Shown here: piece after piece, positions 1 to 9,944 of the stretch
Layout of the letters: every line of letters starts with the position of its first letter
Numbering within the stretch: the stretch's first letter is position 1
NCBI RefSeq assembly: GCF_011762225.1
Contig: NZ_JAASQI010000011.1
Span: 94,331 to 158,330 of the forward strand
DNA length: 64,000 nucleotides
Direction: 5' to 3'
Source of the DNA: Pseudochelatococcus lubricantis
GTDB taxonomy: Bacteria > Pseudomonadota > Alphaproteobacteria > Rhizobiales > Beijerinckiaceae
Made by a program: the position numbers and the translations under genes
Notes under the pieces: model-generated
What the model was told of the DNA's origin: nothing
The model's database searches: none
The model's input: the letters and a program-made list of their open reading frames with translations, nothing else

Positions 1-102
1 TCCGGCATGTTCCGTAAATGCAATTTCTTGCACGGAAAATCCATTGAAAGAAGCAAAGTTGACCACAGAATAAGGCGAATTTTCACAAGACAGGATTCAT
101 AG

Positions 103-1284
<1,182 letters not shown>

Positions 1285-1292
1285 ACTGCGGA

Positions 1293-2216
1293 TCAGGCGC
1301 CCGCCGCGGTCTCGCGGATGGTCTGCATCAGGATCTGCAGGCCCGCCGAGGGAACCGTGTCGGTGCGCATGGTCAGCCCCACGGGTCCGGTGGTTTCGCC
1401 GGTATCGATGGGCAGCGGCACCAGCCGGCCTTCCGCGATATCGCGCGCGACGACGCCTTCCGATATGATCCATACCGCGTCGCTCTCCTGCACGAAGGCG
1501 CGGCCGAACGCATCGGATACCGTCTCGATCTGCACGGGCGGCGGGGCGATCCCGTTGACGATCAGCAGGCGCTCGACAAAGGGCCGGATGATCGAGTTGC
1601 CCGTCGGCATCAGCACGGGATAGTCGCCGAGGCTGGCGTAGAGCGAGGGGCCGTGGTTCAGCAGCGGATGGCCGGCCCGCACCAGCAGCACCACCTTTTC
1701 CGAGTAGAGATGCTCGAAGGAAAAGCCGGTCATCTTCTCCGGCGCCGCGAGGCGGCCGACCACCAGGTCGAGATCGCCGACGCGAAGCTGCTCCAGCAGC
1801 ACGGCGTTTTCGCCGGTGACGATCTTGACGCGGCTGCGGGTTTCCTCGGCCAGAAACAGGCTCATGGCGCGCGGCATGACGCGGCTCGACACCGTGGGCA
1901 GGGCGCCGATGCGGATGGGCGTGCCGGTGCCCTGCCGTTCCTGCGAGACGGAATCGAGGCCCTGCCGCAACGCCGTCAAAGCCGAACCCGCATGTCGCAG
2001 GAAAACCTCGCCATAGCGCGTGATGCCGATGCCGCGCCCCTCGCGCTCAAGCACCGGCACGCCCAGAATCTCTTCCAGCTCGCGGATGGTCTTGGTCACG
2101 GCAGGCTGGCTGACATGCAGCAGCTCCGCCGCCTTTACCACGCTTTTCTGTCGCGCCACTTCCACAAACGTGTGCAGATGACGAAACTTGATACGATTGC
2201 CGATCACGCTTTTCAT
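1293..2216 (-). CDS. pcaQ: LysR-type activator of the protocatechuate genes (PcaQ)
   Basis: Transcription factor of 307 residues with an N-terminal winged helix-turn-helix (about residues 10-70, including SQPAVTKTIRELEE) and a C-terminal effector-binding domain. PcaQ homologues activate pcaDCHGB in rhizobia and agrobacteria in response to beta-carboxymuconate or gamma-carboxymuconolactone. It is transcribed divergently from pcaD, the arrangement seen in those bacteria. The short shared intergenic region holds an ATAACC-N4-AATTAT site overlapping its own start codon, so it probably also represses itself. Confidence 0.92.
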   Translation of the reverse strand: MKSVIGNRIKFRHLHTFVEVARQKSVVKAAELLHVSQPAVTKTIRELEEILGVPVLEREGRGIGITRYGEVFLRHAGSALTALRQGLDSVSQERQGTGTPIRIGALPTVSSRVMPRAMSLFLAEETRSRVKIVTGENAVLLEQLRVGDLDLVVGRLAAPEKMTGFSFEHLYSEKVVLLVRAGHPLLNHGPSLYASLGDYPVLMPTGNSIIRPFVERLLIVNGIAPPPVQIETVSDAFGRAFVQESDAVWIISEGVVARDIAEGRLVPLPIDTGETTGPVGLTMRTDTVPSAGLQILMQTIRETAAGA

Positions 2217-2230
2217 AACCCATGAATTAT
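2215..2230. promoter_or_regulatory. Probable PcaQ binding site, pcaQ-pcaD intergenic region
   Basis: The sequence reads ATAACC-CATG-AATTAT. The left half matches the published S. meliloti PcaQ motif (ATAACC-N4-GGTTAA, as remembered) and the right half is weaker. A second copy with the same variant right half (ATAACC-N4-GATTAT) lies at 5977-5992 before the ABC transporter genes. Conservation between two functionally linked promoters supports it. Confidence 0.65.
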
Positions 2231-2300
2231 ATGATGGCGAATAAATATCATTTTACTTAACTATATGAAAGCGCCAACTTTGGAGCGGGAGGAAAGTCCG

Positions 2301-3125
2301 GTGCAATTCGCTCTGATCGACGACATCGCCGTCCATTACGATTTCCGCCCTGCCGGGGCGGGCGCCTCGGACGCGGGTCCGGTGATCGTATTCATCAACT
2401 CGCTCGGAACCGATCTGCGGATCTGGGACGAGGTCAAGACTCGCCTGGGCAGCGACCGCGCCGTGCTGACCTACGACAAGCGCGGCCACGGTCTTTCCGG
2501 TATCGGGGCGACACCCTACACGATCGAGCGGCTGGCGCACGATCTGATCGGGCTGCTGGAGAAACTGTCGATCGCGCGTGCGGTCCTGTGCGGCCTGTCG
2601 GTCGGCGGGCTCGTGGCGCAGGGCGTCCATGCCCTGCGGCCCGATCTGGTGGCGGGGCTCGTGCTGTCCAACACGGCCCACAAGATCGGCACGGCGGAGA
2701 TGTGGAACGCGCGCATGGAGGCCATCGGGAAGGACGGCCTCGCCAGCATTCTGGACACGACCATGCCGCGCTGGTTCACGCCCGCCTTCCGCGTGCCGGA
2801 CAACGCCGCTTACGCCGGCTACCGGGCCATGTTCGCGCGCCAGCCGCTCGATGGCTACATCGCGACTTGCGCGGCGCTGCGCGAGGCCGACTACACCGCC
2901 GCGGCGCGGGCGATCACCGTGCCGACGCTCTGCATCGTCGGCGATCAGGACGGCTCGACGCCGCCCGATCTGGTGCGGGAACTGGCGGGGCTCATTCACG
3001 GCGCCCGTTTCGAGGTGATCGCCGGTGCCGGTCATATTCCCAACGTGGAGCAGCCCGCGGCCTATACGGACCTGCTCCGCCAGTTCTTGCAGCAAATTCC
3101 GCCTCACATTCCGCAGGGAGACTGA
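2301..3125 (+). CDS. pcaD: 3-oxoadipate enol-lactonase (PcaD)
   Basis: Alpha/beta hydrolase that opens beta-ketoadipate enol-lactone to beta-ketoadipate. About 274 residues. The nucleophile elbow GLSVGG is near residue 95 and the acid/histidine positions lie in the C-terminal third (VGDQDGSTPP and GAGHIPNVEQP). I chose the GTG at 2301, not the ATG at 2265, because GGGAGG sits eight bases upstream of it and the protein then begins MQFALIDDIAVHY, like other PcaD proteins. It is the first gene of pcaDCHGB, with pcaC starting five bases after its stop. Confidence 0.93.
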   Translation: MQFALIDDIAVHYDFRPAGAGASDAGPVIVFINSLGTDLRIWDEVKTRLGSDRAVLTYDKRGHGLSGIGATPYTIERLAHDLIGLLEKLSIARAVLCGLSVGGLVAQGVHALRPDLVAGLVLSNTAHKIGTAEMWNARMEAIGKDGLASILDTTMPRWFTPAFRVPDNAAYAGYRAMFARQPLDGYIATCAALREADYTAAARAITVPTLCIVGDQDGSTPPDLVRELAGLIHGARFEVIAGAGHIPNVEQPAAYTDLLRQFLQQIPPHIPQGD

Positions 3126-3129
3126 ACCC

Positions 3130-3561
3130 ATGGCTCAATCCGCCGGGCGATCCGACCGCTACAGTCTGGGCATGGAAGTGCGACGCTCCGTTCTGGGCGA
3201 TGCGCATGTGGATCGGGCATCCTCGGCCGCGAACGATTTCGACGCGCCGTTTCAGGAACTGATCACCGAGACCGCATGGGGCACGCTGTGGGCGCGCCCG
3301 AACCTGACCCGGCGCGAGCGCTCCATCGTCACCATCGCGCTGCTGGCCGCGCTCGGCCAGGACGAGGAGCTGGCGATGCACATCCGCGCCACGGTCAACA
3401 CCGGCGCGACGCGAGACGACATCCGCGAAGCGCTGCTGCACGTGGCCATCTATGCCGGCGTGCCGGCATCCAACCATGCCTTCAAGATCGCCAAGAAGAC
3501 TTATGAAGAAATGACGACTTGCGAAGAGATCAAGGCAACCGGAACAGGGGAGGGAGCCTGA
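3130..3561 (+). CDS. pcaC: 4-carboxymuconolactone decarboxylase (PcaC)
   Basis: Decarboxylates gamma-carboxymuconolactone to beta-ketoadipate enol-lactone. It has 143 residues and the AhpD-like CMD fold core around residues 60-130 (RERSIVTIALLAALG, then DDIREALLHVAIYAGVP). The start at ATG 3130 gives MAQSAGRSDRYSLGMEVRR, typical of stand-alone PcaC. An upstream in-frame ATG at 3025 lies inside pcaD and is not used. It is separate from PcaD here, unlike actinobacteria where the two are fused (PcaL). Confidence 0.94.
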   Translation: MAQSAGRSDRYSLGMEVRRSVLGDAHVDRASSAANDFDAPFQELITETAWGTLWARPNLTRRERSIVTIALLAALGQDEELAMHIRATVNTGATRDDIREALLHVAIYAGVPASNHAFKIAKKTYEEMTTCEEIKATGTGEGA

Positions 3562-3564
3562 ACC

Positions 3565-4305
3565 ATGAGGAATACGATACCGGAAGCGGGTCCGTTGTTC
3601 GTCCGCGATCGTGCCATGCAGCCGCCGGCCTATACGCCGTGGTACAAGACGTCGGTCCTGCGCGCGCCCACGCGCGCGCTGCTCTCGCTTGAGGGAACGC
3701 GGAGCGAGATCACCGGGCCTGTCTTCGGCCACAACATGCTGCATGAACTCGACAACGACCTGATCCACAACTACGCCAAGCCCGGCGAGTCGGCCATCGG
3801 CCCGCGCATCCTGGTGCACGGGCGGGTGCTCGACGAGAGCAACCGCCCGTTGCCGGGCGTGCTCGTCGAGTTCTGGCAGGCGAACGCCGGCGGCCGCTAC
3901 CGCCACAAGAAGGATACCTATCTCGCCGCGATCGACCCGAATTTCGGCGGCGTCGGCCGCGCGATCACCGACGACGACGGCTATTACTGGTTCAAGACCG
4001 TCCAGCCCGGCCCCTATCCGTGGCCGAACGGCGTCAACGACTGGCGGCCGGCGCACATCCATTTCTCGATTTTTGGCAAGTCCTTCGCCCAGCGCCTCAT
4101 CACGCAGATGTATTTCGAGGGCGATCCGCTGATCTGGCGCTGCCCGATCGTGCAGACCATCCCGGACAAGGCGGCCATAGAGCGTCTCGTCGCGCCGCTG
4201 GACATGAACGCCACCTTGCCGATGGACATGCGCGCCTACAAGTTCGACATCGTGCTGCGCGGCCGCCGCTCCACCATGTTCGAGAATCGTCGGGAGGGAA
4301 ATTGA
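3565..4305 (+). CDS. pcaH: Protocatechuate 3,4-dioxygenase beta subunit (PcaH)
   Basis: Catalytic Fe(III) subunit that cleaves protocatechuate between its hydroxyls to beta-carboxy-cis,cis-muconate, in complex with PcaG. It has 246 residues, an N-terminal PcaH-specific region, then the intradiol dioxygenase fold. Iron-ligand regions are visible as [17 protein letters not shown] (Tyr) and [14 protein letters not shown] (Tyr/His/His set). pcaG follows immediately: the PcaH stop ends at 4305 and the next ATG is at 4306. Confidence 0.96.
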   Translation: MRNTIPEAGPLFVRDRAMQPPAYTPWYKTSVLRAPTRALLSLEGTRSEITGPVFGHNMLHELDNDLIHNYAKPGESAIGPRILVHGRVLDESNRPLPGVLVEFWQANAGGRYRHKKDTYLAAIDPNFGGVGRAITDDDGYYWFKTVQPGPYPWPNGVNDWRPAHIHFSIFGKSFAQRLITQMYFEGDPLIWRCPIVQTIPDKAAIERLVAPLDMNATLPMDMRAYKFDIVLRGRRSTMFENRREGN

Positions 4306-4923
4306 ATGGTCCAGCCGCTCGGTTATCTGAAGGAAAGCCCGTCGCAGACGGCGGGTCCCTATGTCCACATCGGCCTCACGCCGAACTTCGTCGGCATCCA
4401 TGGCATCTACGCGGAAGACCTGGGCGTGGGCGCGCTGGTCAACGAGAAGACGCGCGGCGAGCGCATCGTCATCCGTGGCCGCGTCATCGATGGCAGCGGC
4501 ACGCCGCTGAAGGACGCGCTCGTCGAGATATGGCAGGCCGACGCCGCCGGCCTCTACAACAGCCCGCTGGAGACGCGCGGCAAGGCGGACGAGAATTTTT
4601 CCGGTTGGGGACGCTCGCCCGCGCATTTCGAGACGGGCGAGTTCGTCTTCGAGACCGTCAAGCCGGGCCGGGTGCCGTTCCAGGACGGTCGCCTGATGGC
4701 GCCGCACGTGACCTTGTGGATCGTTGCGCGCGGCATCAACATCGGCCTGCACACGCGCATGTATTTCTCCGACGAGGCCGACGCCAACGCGGAGGACCCG
4801 GTGCTGGCGCGCATCGAACACAAGGTGCGCATCCCCACCCTGATCGGCCAGCGCGACGGCGATGCCTATCAGTTCGACATTCACCTGCAGGGTGAAAGAG
4901 AAACCGTCTTTTTCGATATGTGA
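4306..4923 (+). CDS. pcaG: Protocatechuate 3,4-dioxygenase alpha subunit (PcaG)
   Basis: Structural partner of PcaH in the (alpha-beta-Fe) oligomer. It has 205 residues with the opening LKESPSQTAGPYVHIGLTPN characteristic of alpha subunits and the intradiol barrel. The iron-binding histidine pair of the beta subunit is not conserved (VTLWIVARGINIGLHTRMYF in its place), as expected for alpha chains. It abuts pcaH with no gap and precedes pcaB by four bases, so the three genes are almost certainly cotranscribed. Confidence 0.96.
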   Translation: MVQPLGYLKESPSQTAGPYVHIGLTPNFVGIHGIYAEDLGVGALVNEKTRGERIVIRGRVIDGSGTPLKDALVEIWQADAAGLYNSPLETRGKADENFSGWGRSPAHFETGEFVFETVKPGRVPFQDGRLMAPHVTLWIVARGINIGLHTRMYFSDEADANAEDPVLARIEHKVRIPTLIGQRDGDAYQFDIHLQGERETVFFDM

Positions 4924-4927
4924 GCCG

Positions 4928-5980
4928 ATGCCGGGCATTTTTGACCATCCCTTCCTGTCGGGCCTGTTCGGTGACAGGGAAGCCGCAACGCTTTTCGAAG
5001 CTTCCGCCGACATTCGCGCCATGCTGCGTTTCGAGGCGGCGCTTGCCGTCGCGCAGGCAAAGCTCGGCCTCATTCCCGCCGTGGCGGCAAGCCACATCGC
5101 GACCGTTGCGGAGACGTTCGCGCCCGACATCGCGGCGCTGGCGGCGGGCACGGCCCGCGACGGCGTCGTCATCCCGGAGCTGGTGCGCCAGTTGCGGGAG
5201 GCCGTCGGCAACGAACATGCGCGGGAGGTGCATCTCGGCGCGACGAGCCAGGATGTCATCGACACCAGCCTCGTGCTCCGGCTGAAAGAGTTCTGCCGGC
5301 TGCTCGACACGCGCCTCGCGGGGCTGATCGCTGCCTACGAGGGGCTCGACCGCGCCTTTGGCGCCCGGCCCCTCACGGGCTACACGCGGATGCAGGCCGC
5401 CATCCCCATCAGCGTGTCGGACCGCATCCGGGCGTGGCGCGAACCGCTGACGCGCCATCGCGGGCGGTTGGCCAGTCTGAGCTTTCCCGTGCAATTCGGC
5501 GGTGCCGCGGGCACGCTCGACAGGTTCGCGGAGCAGGGGCCGCCGCTGCGCGCCGCGCTGGCGGGGGCGCTCGGCCTCGACGACGCGCCGCAGTGGCAGA
5601 GCCAGCGCGACTACGTGGCCGAGTACGGCCATGTCTTCGCGCTCGTCTCGGGCAGCTTGGGCAAATTCGGGCAGGATGTCGCGCTCATGGCGCAGGTGGG
5701 CGGCGAGATCGCGCTCGCCGGCGGCGGCGGCTCCTCGGCCATGCCGCACAAGCAGAACCCCGTCGGCGCGGAGGTGCTGGTGTCCCTTGCCCGTTTCAAC
5801 GCGGTTCAGGCGTCGGCCCTGCAGCATGCGATGGTGCACGAGCAGGAGCGCTCCGGTGCCGCCTGGACGCTCGAATGGATGATCCTGCCGCAGATGGCGA
5901 TGGCGGCGGCAGCGTCGCTGAACAGGGCGCAGGACCTCGCAGGCGCGATCCGGCGGCTGGGAGAGGCGGCCGCTCCATAA
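4928..5980 (+). CDS. pcaB: 3-carboxy-cis,cis-muconate cycloisomerase (PcaB)
   Basis: Converts beta-carboxymuconate to gamma-carboxymuconolactone, the step between PcaHG and PcaC. It belongs to the fumarase/aspartase superfamily with the signature GGGGSSAMPHKQNPVGAEV near residue 265. Its 350 residues make it the short alphaproteobacterial form, compared with about 450 in pseudomonads. Start at ATG 4928, four bases after the pcaG stop. Its TAA stop lies inside a probable PcaQ site (5977-5992) that serves the downstream transporter. Confidence 0.95.
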   Translation: MPGIFDHPFLSGLFGDREAATLFEASADIRAMLRFEAALAVAQAKLGLIPAVAASHIATVAETFAPDIAALAAGTARDGVVIPELVRQLREAVGNEHAREVHLGATSQDVIDTSLVLRLKEFCRLLDTRLAGLIAAYEGLDRAFGARPLTGYTRMQAAIPISVSDRIRAWREPLTRHRGRLASLSFPVQFGGAAGTLDRFAEQGPPLRAALAGALGLDDAPQWQSQRDYVAEYGHVFALVSGSLGKFGQDVALMAQVGGEIALAGGGGSSAMPHKQNPVGAEVLVSLARFNAVQASALQHAMVHEQERSGAAWTLEWMILPQMAMAAAASLNRAQDLAGAIRRLGEAAAP

Positions 5981-5992
5981 CCGGTTGATTAT
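5977..5992. promoter_or_regulatory. Probable second PcaQ site before the Liv-type transporter
   Basis: The sequence reads ATAACC-GGTT-GATTAT, overlapping the pcaB stop codon and lying about 140 bases before the substrate-binding protein start. It matches the site at 2215-2230 in both halves. In S. meliloti PcaQ is known to control a protocatechuate-inducible ABC transporter as well as the pca operon, which fits this position. Confidence 0.6.
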
Positions 5993-6131
5993 CGGTCCGC
6001 ACGATCAATTCATTTTACATTACGGAGCGGACTGGCAAGGTGGTACAGAACAGAAGACGCGGCGGGGTGCCGTCGGGCGGCAAAGGCCGTCCGGCTGCGT
6101 CCGGAACCGGGTTTCGCTTCGGGAGGAAAAC

Positions 6132-7304
6132 ATGAGGAAATTCGCAATCGCTGCGGCGGCTGCAATCGCGTTCGGCGCCACCGCTGCCGAGGCCGACGTC
6201 GTCAAGGTCGGGGTGATCGGTCCGTTCTCCGGCCCCTTCGCCATTCAGGGCAAGAACTTCAAGGCCGGCATAGACGCCTATATCGCGGAGCACGGCAACA
6301 AGATCGGCGACAACACGGTCGAGATCGTTTACCGCGACGTGCCGCAGGCCGATCCGGCCCAATCCAAGGCGCTGGCGCAGGAACTCGTCGTCAAGGAAAA
6401 GGTGCAATATCTGGCGGGCTTCTATTTCACGCCGGACGCCATGGCCGTGACGCCGCTGCTGAAGCAGGCCAATGTGCCCATGGTGGTGATGAACGCGGCC
6501 ACTTCTTCCATCGTCGCCAAGAGCCCTTATGTCGTGCGTGTGTCCTTCACGACGTGGCAGACCTCGACTCCGATCGCGCAGGTCGCCCTCGATCTCGGGG
6601 TGAAGAAGGTCATTACCGTGGTGAGCGACTACGGCCCGGGTGTCGACGCGGAAAATGCCTTCAAGGCTGCGTTCACCAAGGCGGGCGGTGAGGTGGTGCA
6701 GGCCATCCGCATGCCGCTCAGCACCAACGATTTCAGCCCGATCATGCAGCGCGTGAAGGATTCCGGTGCCCAGGGCGTGTTCGCCTTCCTGCCTTCCGGC
6801 CCCACCACGCTTGGCTTCATGAAGGCTTACGCGGACAACGGCCTCGGCAAGGCCGGCGTGCGGCTCTTCGCGCCGGGCGACCTGACGCAGGAATCCGACC
6901 TGCCGGCGCTGGGAGAGGCGGCGGCGGGCGCGCTCACCACGTTCCACTATGCGCTGTCGCACGACTCCGACGAGAACCGCCGGTTCGTGGAAAACGCGAG
7001 GAAGGCCATCGGCAACCCGGCCGAGCTTTCCTTCCCCTCCGTCGGCGCCTATGACGGCATGCACGTCATCTACAGGATGATCGAGGCCACGGGCGGCCGG
7101 CAGGATGCGGAAAAGGCTGTCGAAGCCGTGAAGGGCCTCTCCTGGGAAAGCCCGCGCGGACCCGTTTCCATCGATCCCGAAAGCCGCCACATCACGCAGA
7201 ACATCTACCTGCGCGAGGTGGCCCGGGCCGAGGACGGCAGCTACTACAACAAGGAGATCCGGACGTTCGAGAAGCAGGGCGATCCCGGCCTCGCGGCGCA
7301 ATGA
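6132..7304 (+). CDS. Liv-type ABC substrate-binding protein, probably for protocatechuate or a related aromatic acid
   Basis: Periplasmic binding protein of 390 residues with a Sec signal peptide (MRKFAIAAAAAIAFGATAAEA) and the periplasmic binding protein type I fold of the Leu/Ile/Val family (start of mature protein DVVKVGVIGPFSGPFAIQG). The ATG at 6132 follows GGGAGGAAAAC. It is first in a five-gene importer set lying directly downstream of pcaB and behind a PcaQ-like site. The substrate is inferred from that context and from the S. meliloti precedent, not from ligand residues. Confidence 0.85.
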   Translation: MRKFAIAAAAAIAFGATAAEADVVKVGVIGPFSGPFAIQGKNFKAGIDAYIAEHGNKIGDNTVEIVYRDVPQADPAQSKALAQELVVKEKVQYLAGFYFTPDAMAVTPLLKQANVPMVVMNAATSSIVAKSPYVVRVSFTTWQTSTPIAQVALDLGVKKVITVVSDYGPGVDAENAFKAAFTKAGGEVVQAIRMPLSTNDFSPIMQRVKDSGAQGVFAFLPSGPTTLGFMKAYADNGLGKAGVRLFAPGDLTQESDLPALGEAAAGALTTFHYALSHDSDENRRFVENARKAIGNPAELSFPSVGAYDGMHVIYRMIEATGGRQDAEKAVEAVKGLSWESPRGPVSIDPESRHITQNIYLREVARAEDGSYYNKEIRTFEKQGDPGLAAQ

Positions 7305-7345
7305 GGAAGGGGCGCGCGGCGCTCCCTCATGACTGGACCTGACTG
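7305..7345 (+). other. Spacer hairpin between binding-protein and permease genes
   Basis: The 41-base gap contains an imperfect inverted repeat (GAGGAAGGGGCGC ... GCGCTCCCTC). Such hairpins after binding-protein genes commonly stabilise the upstream mRNA and raise its expression relative to the permeases. The pairing includes a bulge, so this is a weak call. Confidence 0.35.
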
Positions 7346-8212
7346 ATGCAGACCGTGCTGAGTATCGCCGTCGACGCCCTTGCCTACGGCATGGTGCTGT
7401 TCGTCATTTCCATCGGCCTGTCCGTGACGATGGGGCTGATGCGCGTCATCAACCTCGCGCACGGCGCCTTCGCCATGGTGGGCGGCTATTGCGCCTCCTA
7501 TGTCGCGCATGCGGGCTTCGGCTACGGCATCGCCATCGTGGCGGCAATGGTGGCGACCGCCATTATCGCCCTGCCGCTGGAACGGCTGCTCTACCGCCGC
7601 ATCTACGGCGCATCCGAGTTGACGCAGGTGCTGATGACCATCGGCATCACCTTCTGCGTCATCGGGCTGGTCAACTACATTTTCGGGCCGACGCTGAAGA
7701 CGGTGCCGCTGCCGGAGGCGCTGCGCGGCTCCGTCGATCTCGGCTTCCGCTCGGTGGCGAAGTATCGCCTGTTCGCCATCCTGTGCGGCCTCATCGTCGC
7801 GGGCGGGCTGTGGTACCTGATCGAGCGCACGGCCTTCGGCGTCCGCCTGCGCGCCACCGTGGACAATGCCAACATGGCGGCTTCACTCGGCGTGCGCACG
7901 CAGATCGTCTATGCGGCGAGCTTCGCCCTTGCCGTCGCGCTCGCCGCCTTCGGCGGGGTGGTGGGGTCGGAGCTGCTGCCGCTCGAACCCTATTACGCGC
8001 TGCGCTATATGGTGACATTTCTGGTCGTGGTATCGGTCGGCGGTCCCGGCTCCATTCCCGGCGCGCTGCTCGCCTGCCTGCTGCTCGGCGCGATCGATAC
8101 CATCGGGCGCTACCTCGCGCCCGAATACGGCGAGTTCTTCTTCTATCTCGCCGTCATCGTCATCGTGACCCTGTTTCCCCGCGGCCTTGCGGGAAGGTTG
8201 AAGAAACAATGA
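7346..8212 (+). CDS. Liv-type ABC permease (LivH family)
   Basis: Inner-membrane permease of 288 residues with about eight hydrophobic segments and the LivH signature near the N terminus (LSVTMGLMRVINLAHGAFAMVGGY). It pairs with the LivM-type permease encoded next, whose ATG overlaps its stop by four bases (ATGA). It is part of the probable protocatechuate/aromatic acid importer controlled together with pca. Confidence 0.93.
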   Translation: MQTVLSIAVDALAYGMVLFVISIGLSVTMGLMRVINLAHGAFAMVGGYCASYVAHAGFGYGIAIVAAMVATAIIALPLERLLYRRIYGASELTQVLMTIGITFCVIGLVNYIFGPTLKTVPLPEALRGSVDLGFRSVAKYRLFAILCGLIVAGGLWYLIERTAFGVRLRATVDNANMAASLGVRTQIVYAASFALAVALAAFGGVVGSELLPLEPYYALRYMVTFLVVVSVGGPGSIPGALLACLLLGAIDTIGRYLAPEYGEFFFYLAVIVIVTLFPRGLAGRLKKQ

Positions 8213-9198
8213 CCGCGATTTCGCAGCCCGCCGGGCAATCCTTCAACCGGACGCTTTCCGGGCTCGTCGGCCTCGCCGCGATCGTCGGCTGCGGCGTTGC
8301 CGGCTACTTCCTGTTCCCCGACAATCTGGCGCTGCTGACGCGCATCGTCGCCGTCGCGCTGCTGGTGTTGTCGCTCGATCTGGTGACGGGCTACTGCGGC
8401 ATCGCGACACTCGGCCATGCCGCCCTGTTCGGTGCGGGCGCCTACGGCGCCGGCATCGCCGCCGCGCATTTCGGCGTCGTGAGCCCGCTGGCGATGACGG
8501 GGATCGGGCTTGCGGCGGGTGCCGTCGCCGGCCTCATTTCCGGCGTCGTGCTGCTGCGCGCGCACGGCCTCGCGCAGCTCGTGCTGTCCATCGCCGTCGT
8601 GCATCTCTTCCACGAGGCGGCGAACAAGGCCTCCGGATGGACGGGCGGCAGCGACGGCCTCAGCGGCATTTCCCCCGATCCGCTGCTCGGCCTCTTCGAG
8701 TTCGACCTGTGGGGCCGCACGGTCTATGTCTATGCCGTCGTCCTCCTCGTGATCGTCTTCGTCCTGCTGCGCTTCGTCGTCCATTCCCCCTTCGGCATGC
8801 TGTGCCGCGGCATCCGGGAGGACAAGGTCCGTGTCCACGCCATGGGCGCGTCGGTGCACGGCGCACAACTGCGCATGTTCGTGATCTCCGGCGCGGTCGC
8901 GGGTGTCGGCGGCGCGCTCAACGCCATCTCGACACAGGTGGTCGGCCTCGACAGCCTGTCCTTCACGCTGTCGGCGGAGGCGCTCGTCATGCTGGTGCTG
9001 GGCGGTGTGGGTTCGCTCTACGGGGCGCTGATCGGCACCGTAGCCTTCATGTGGTTCGAGGACGTGGTCTCGGCCGCCAACCCGTTCCACTGGCTCACCA
9101 TGGTCGGCGTGCTGCTCATCGCGGTGGTGCTGTTCGCGCCGCGCGGCCTCTACGGCTCGGCCGCGGCCTTGCTGACGCGCGGGAGCGGCCGGCGATGA
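8209..9198 (+). CDS. Liv-type ABC permease (LivM family)
   Basis: Second membrane subunit of the importer, 329 residues. It has the LivM pattern LDLVTGYCGIATLGHAALFGAGAY near residue 60 and the C-terminal GALIGTVAFMWFEDVVS. It begins within the livH-type stop codon and its own stop overlaps the start of the following ATPase gene, indicating translational coupling along the operon. Confidence 0.93.
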   Translation: MTAISQPAGQSFNRTLSGLVGLAAIVGCGVAGYFLFPDNLALLTRIVAVALLVLSLDLVTGYCGIATLGHAALFGAGAYGAGIAAAHFGVVSPLAMTGIGLAAGAVAGLISGVVLLRAHGLAQLVLSIAVVHLFHEAANKASGWTGGSDGLSGISPDPLLGLFEFDLWGRTVYVYAVVLLVIVFVLLRFVVHSPFGMLCRGIREDKVRVHAMGASVHGAQLRMFVISGAVAGVGGALNAISTQVVGLDSLSFTLSAEALVMLVLGGVGSLYGALIGTVAFMWFEDVVSAANPFHWLTMVGVLLIAVVLFAPRGLYGSAAALLTRGSGRR

Positions 9199-9944
9199 GC
9201 ACCGTCTTCGAAGTCACCCGGCTGCGCAAGAACTTCGGCGGCCTCACCGTCACCGACGACGTCTCTCTGTCGATGGCGACGAGCGACCGCTTGGCGCTGA
9301 TCGGCCCCAATGGCGCGGGCAAGACGACATTCGTCAACCTTGTCACAGGCAATCTCGCGCCCACCTCCGGCACCGTGACGCTCGCGGGTGCGGACATCAC
9401 GCGCCTCAACGCCATGCAACGTGTGCGGCGGGGGCTGGTGCGCTCGTTTCAGGTCACGCGCCTTTTTCAGGAGATGACGCCGGAGGAGCACGTGGCACTC
9501 GCTGTCCTGCAGCGCGAGGGCAGGACCGGCCGCCTGTTCGGCGATTTCAGGCGCATGCCGCGCGTCATGGAGGAGGTGCGCGACATCCTCGGCACGCTCG
9601 GCCTCGACGGGCTGGCGACCCGCAAGGTGAGCGAGATCGCCTATGGCCAGCAGCGCCTTCTGGAAATCGCTCTCGCACTTGCCCTGCGGCCGCGAGTGCT
9701 TCTGCTCGACGAACCGGCGGCGGGCGTGCCGCAGAGCGACACGGGGCGCATCGAGCGGGCGCTGGAGATGCTGCCGCCCGATCTCGCCGTGCTGATGATC
9801 GAGCACGACATGGAGCTGGTCTTCCGCTTCGCCCGCCGCGTCATCGTGCTCGCGGCCGGAAAGGTGATCTTCGACGGTCTGCCTGACGACGTCGTGAAGG
9901 ACGCGCGCGTGCGCGAGGCCTATCTCGGGAGTTACGCGCAATGA
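9195..9944 (+). CDS. Liv-type ABC ATPase (LivG family)
   Basis: Cytoplasmic nucleotide-binding subunit, 249 residues. Walker A is GPNGAGKTT (about residues 37-45), the signature region is IAYGQQRLLEIALAL (the usual LSGGQ replaced by AYGQQ, normal for LivG), and Walker B is [11 protein letters not shown]. It works with the LivF-type ATPase that starts four bases before its end. Confidence 0.93.
   Translation: MSTVFEVTRLRKNFGGLTVTDDVSLSMATSDRLALIGPNGAGKTTFVNLVTGNLAPTSGTVTLAGADITRLNAMQRVRRGLVRSFQVTRLFQEMTPEEHVALAVLQREGRTGRLFGDFRRMPRVMEEVRDILGTLGLDGLATRKVSEIAYGQQRLLEIALALALRPRVLLLDEPAAGVPQSDTGRIERALEMLPPDLAVLMIEHDMELVFRFARRVIVLAAGKVIFDGLPDDVVKDARVREAYLGSYAQ

Noticed and set aside
2992..5310. Long minus-strand open frame (about 770 codons) opposite the pca genes
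   Set aside because: It is the antisense shadow of pcaC-pcaH-pcaG-pcaB in GC-rich DNA. The translation is rich in Arg/Ala/Gly and has no recognisable domain, while the plus-strand genes are full-length known enzymes.
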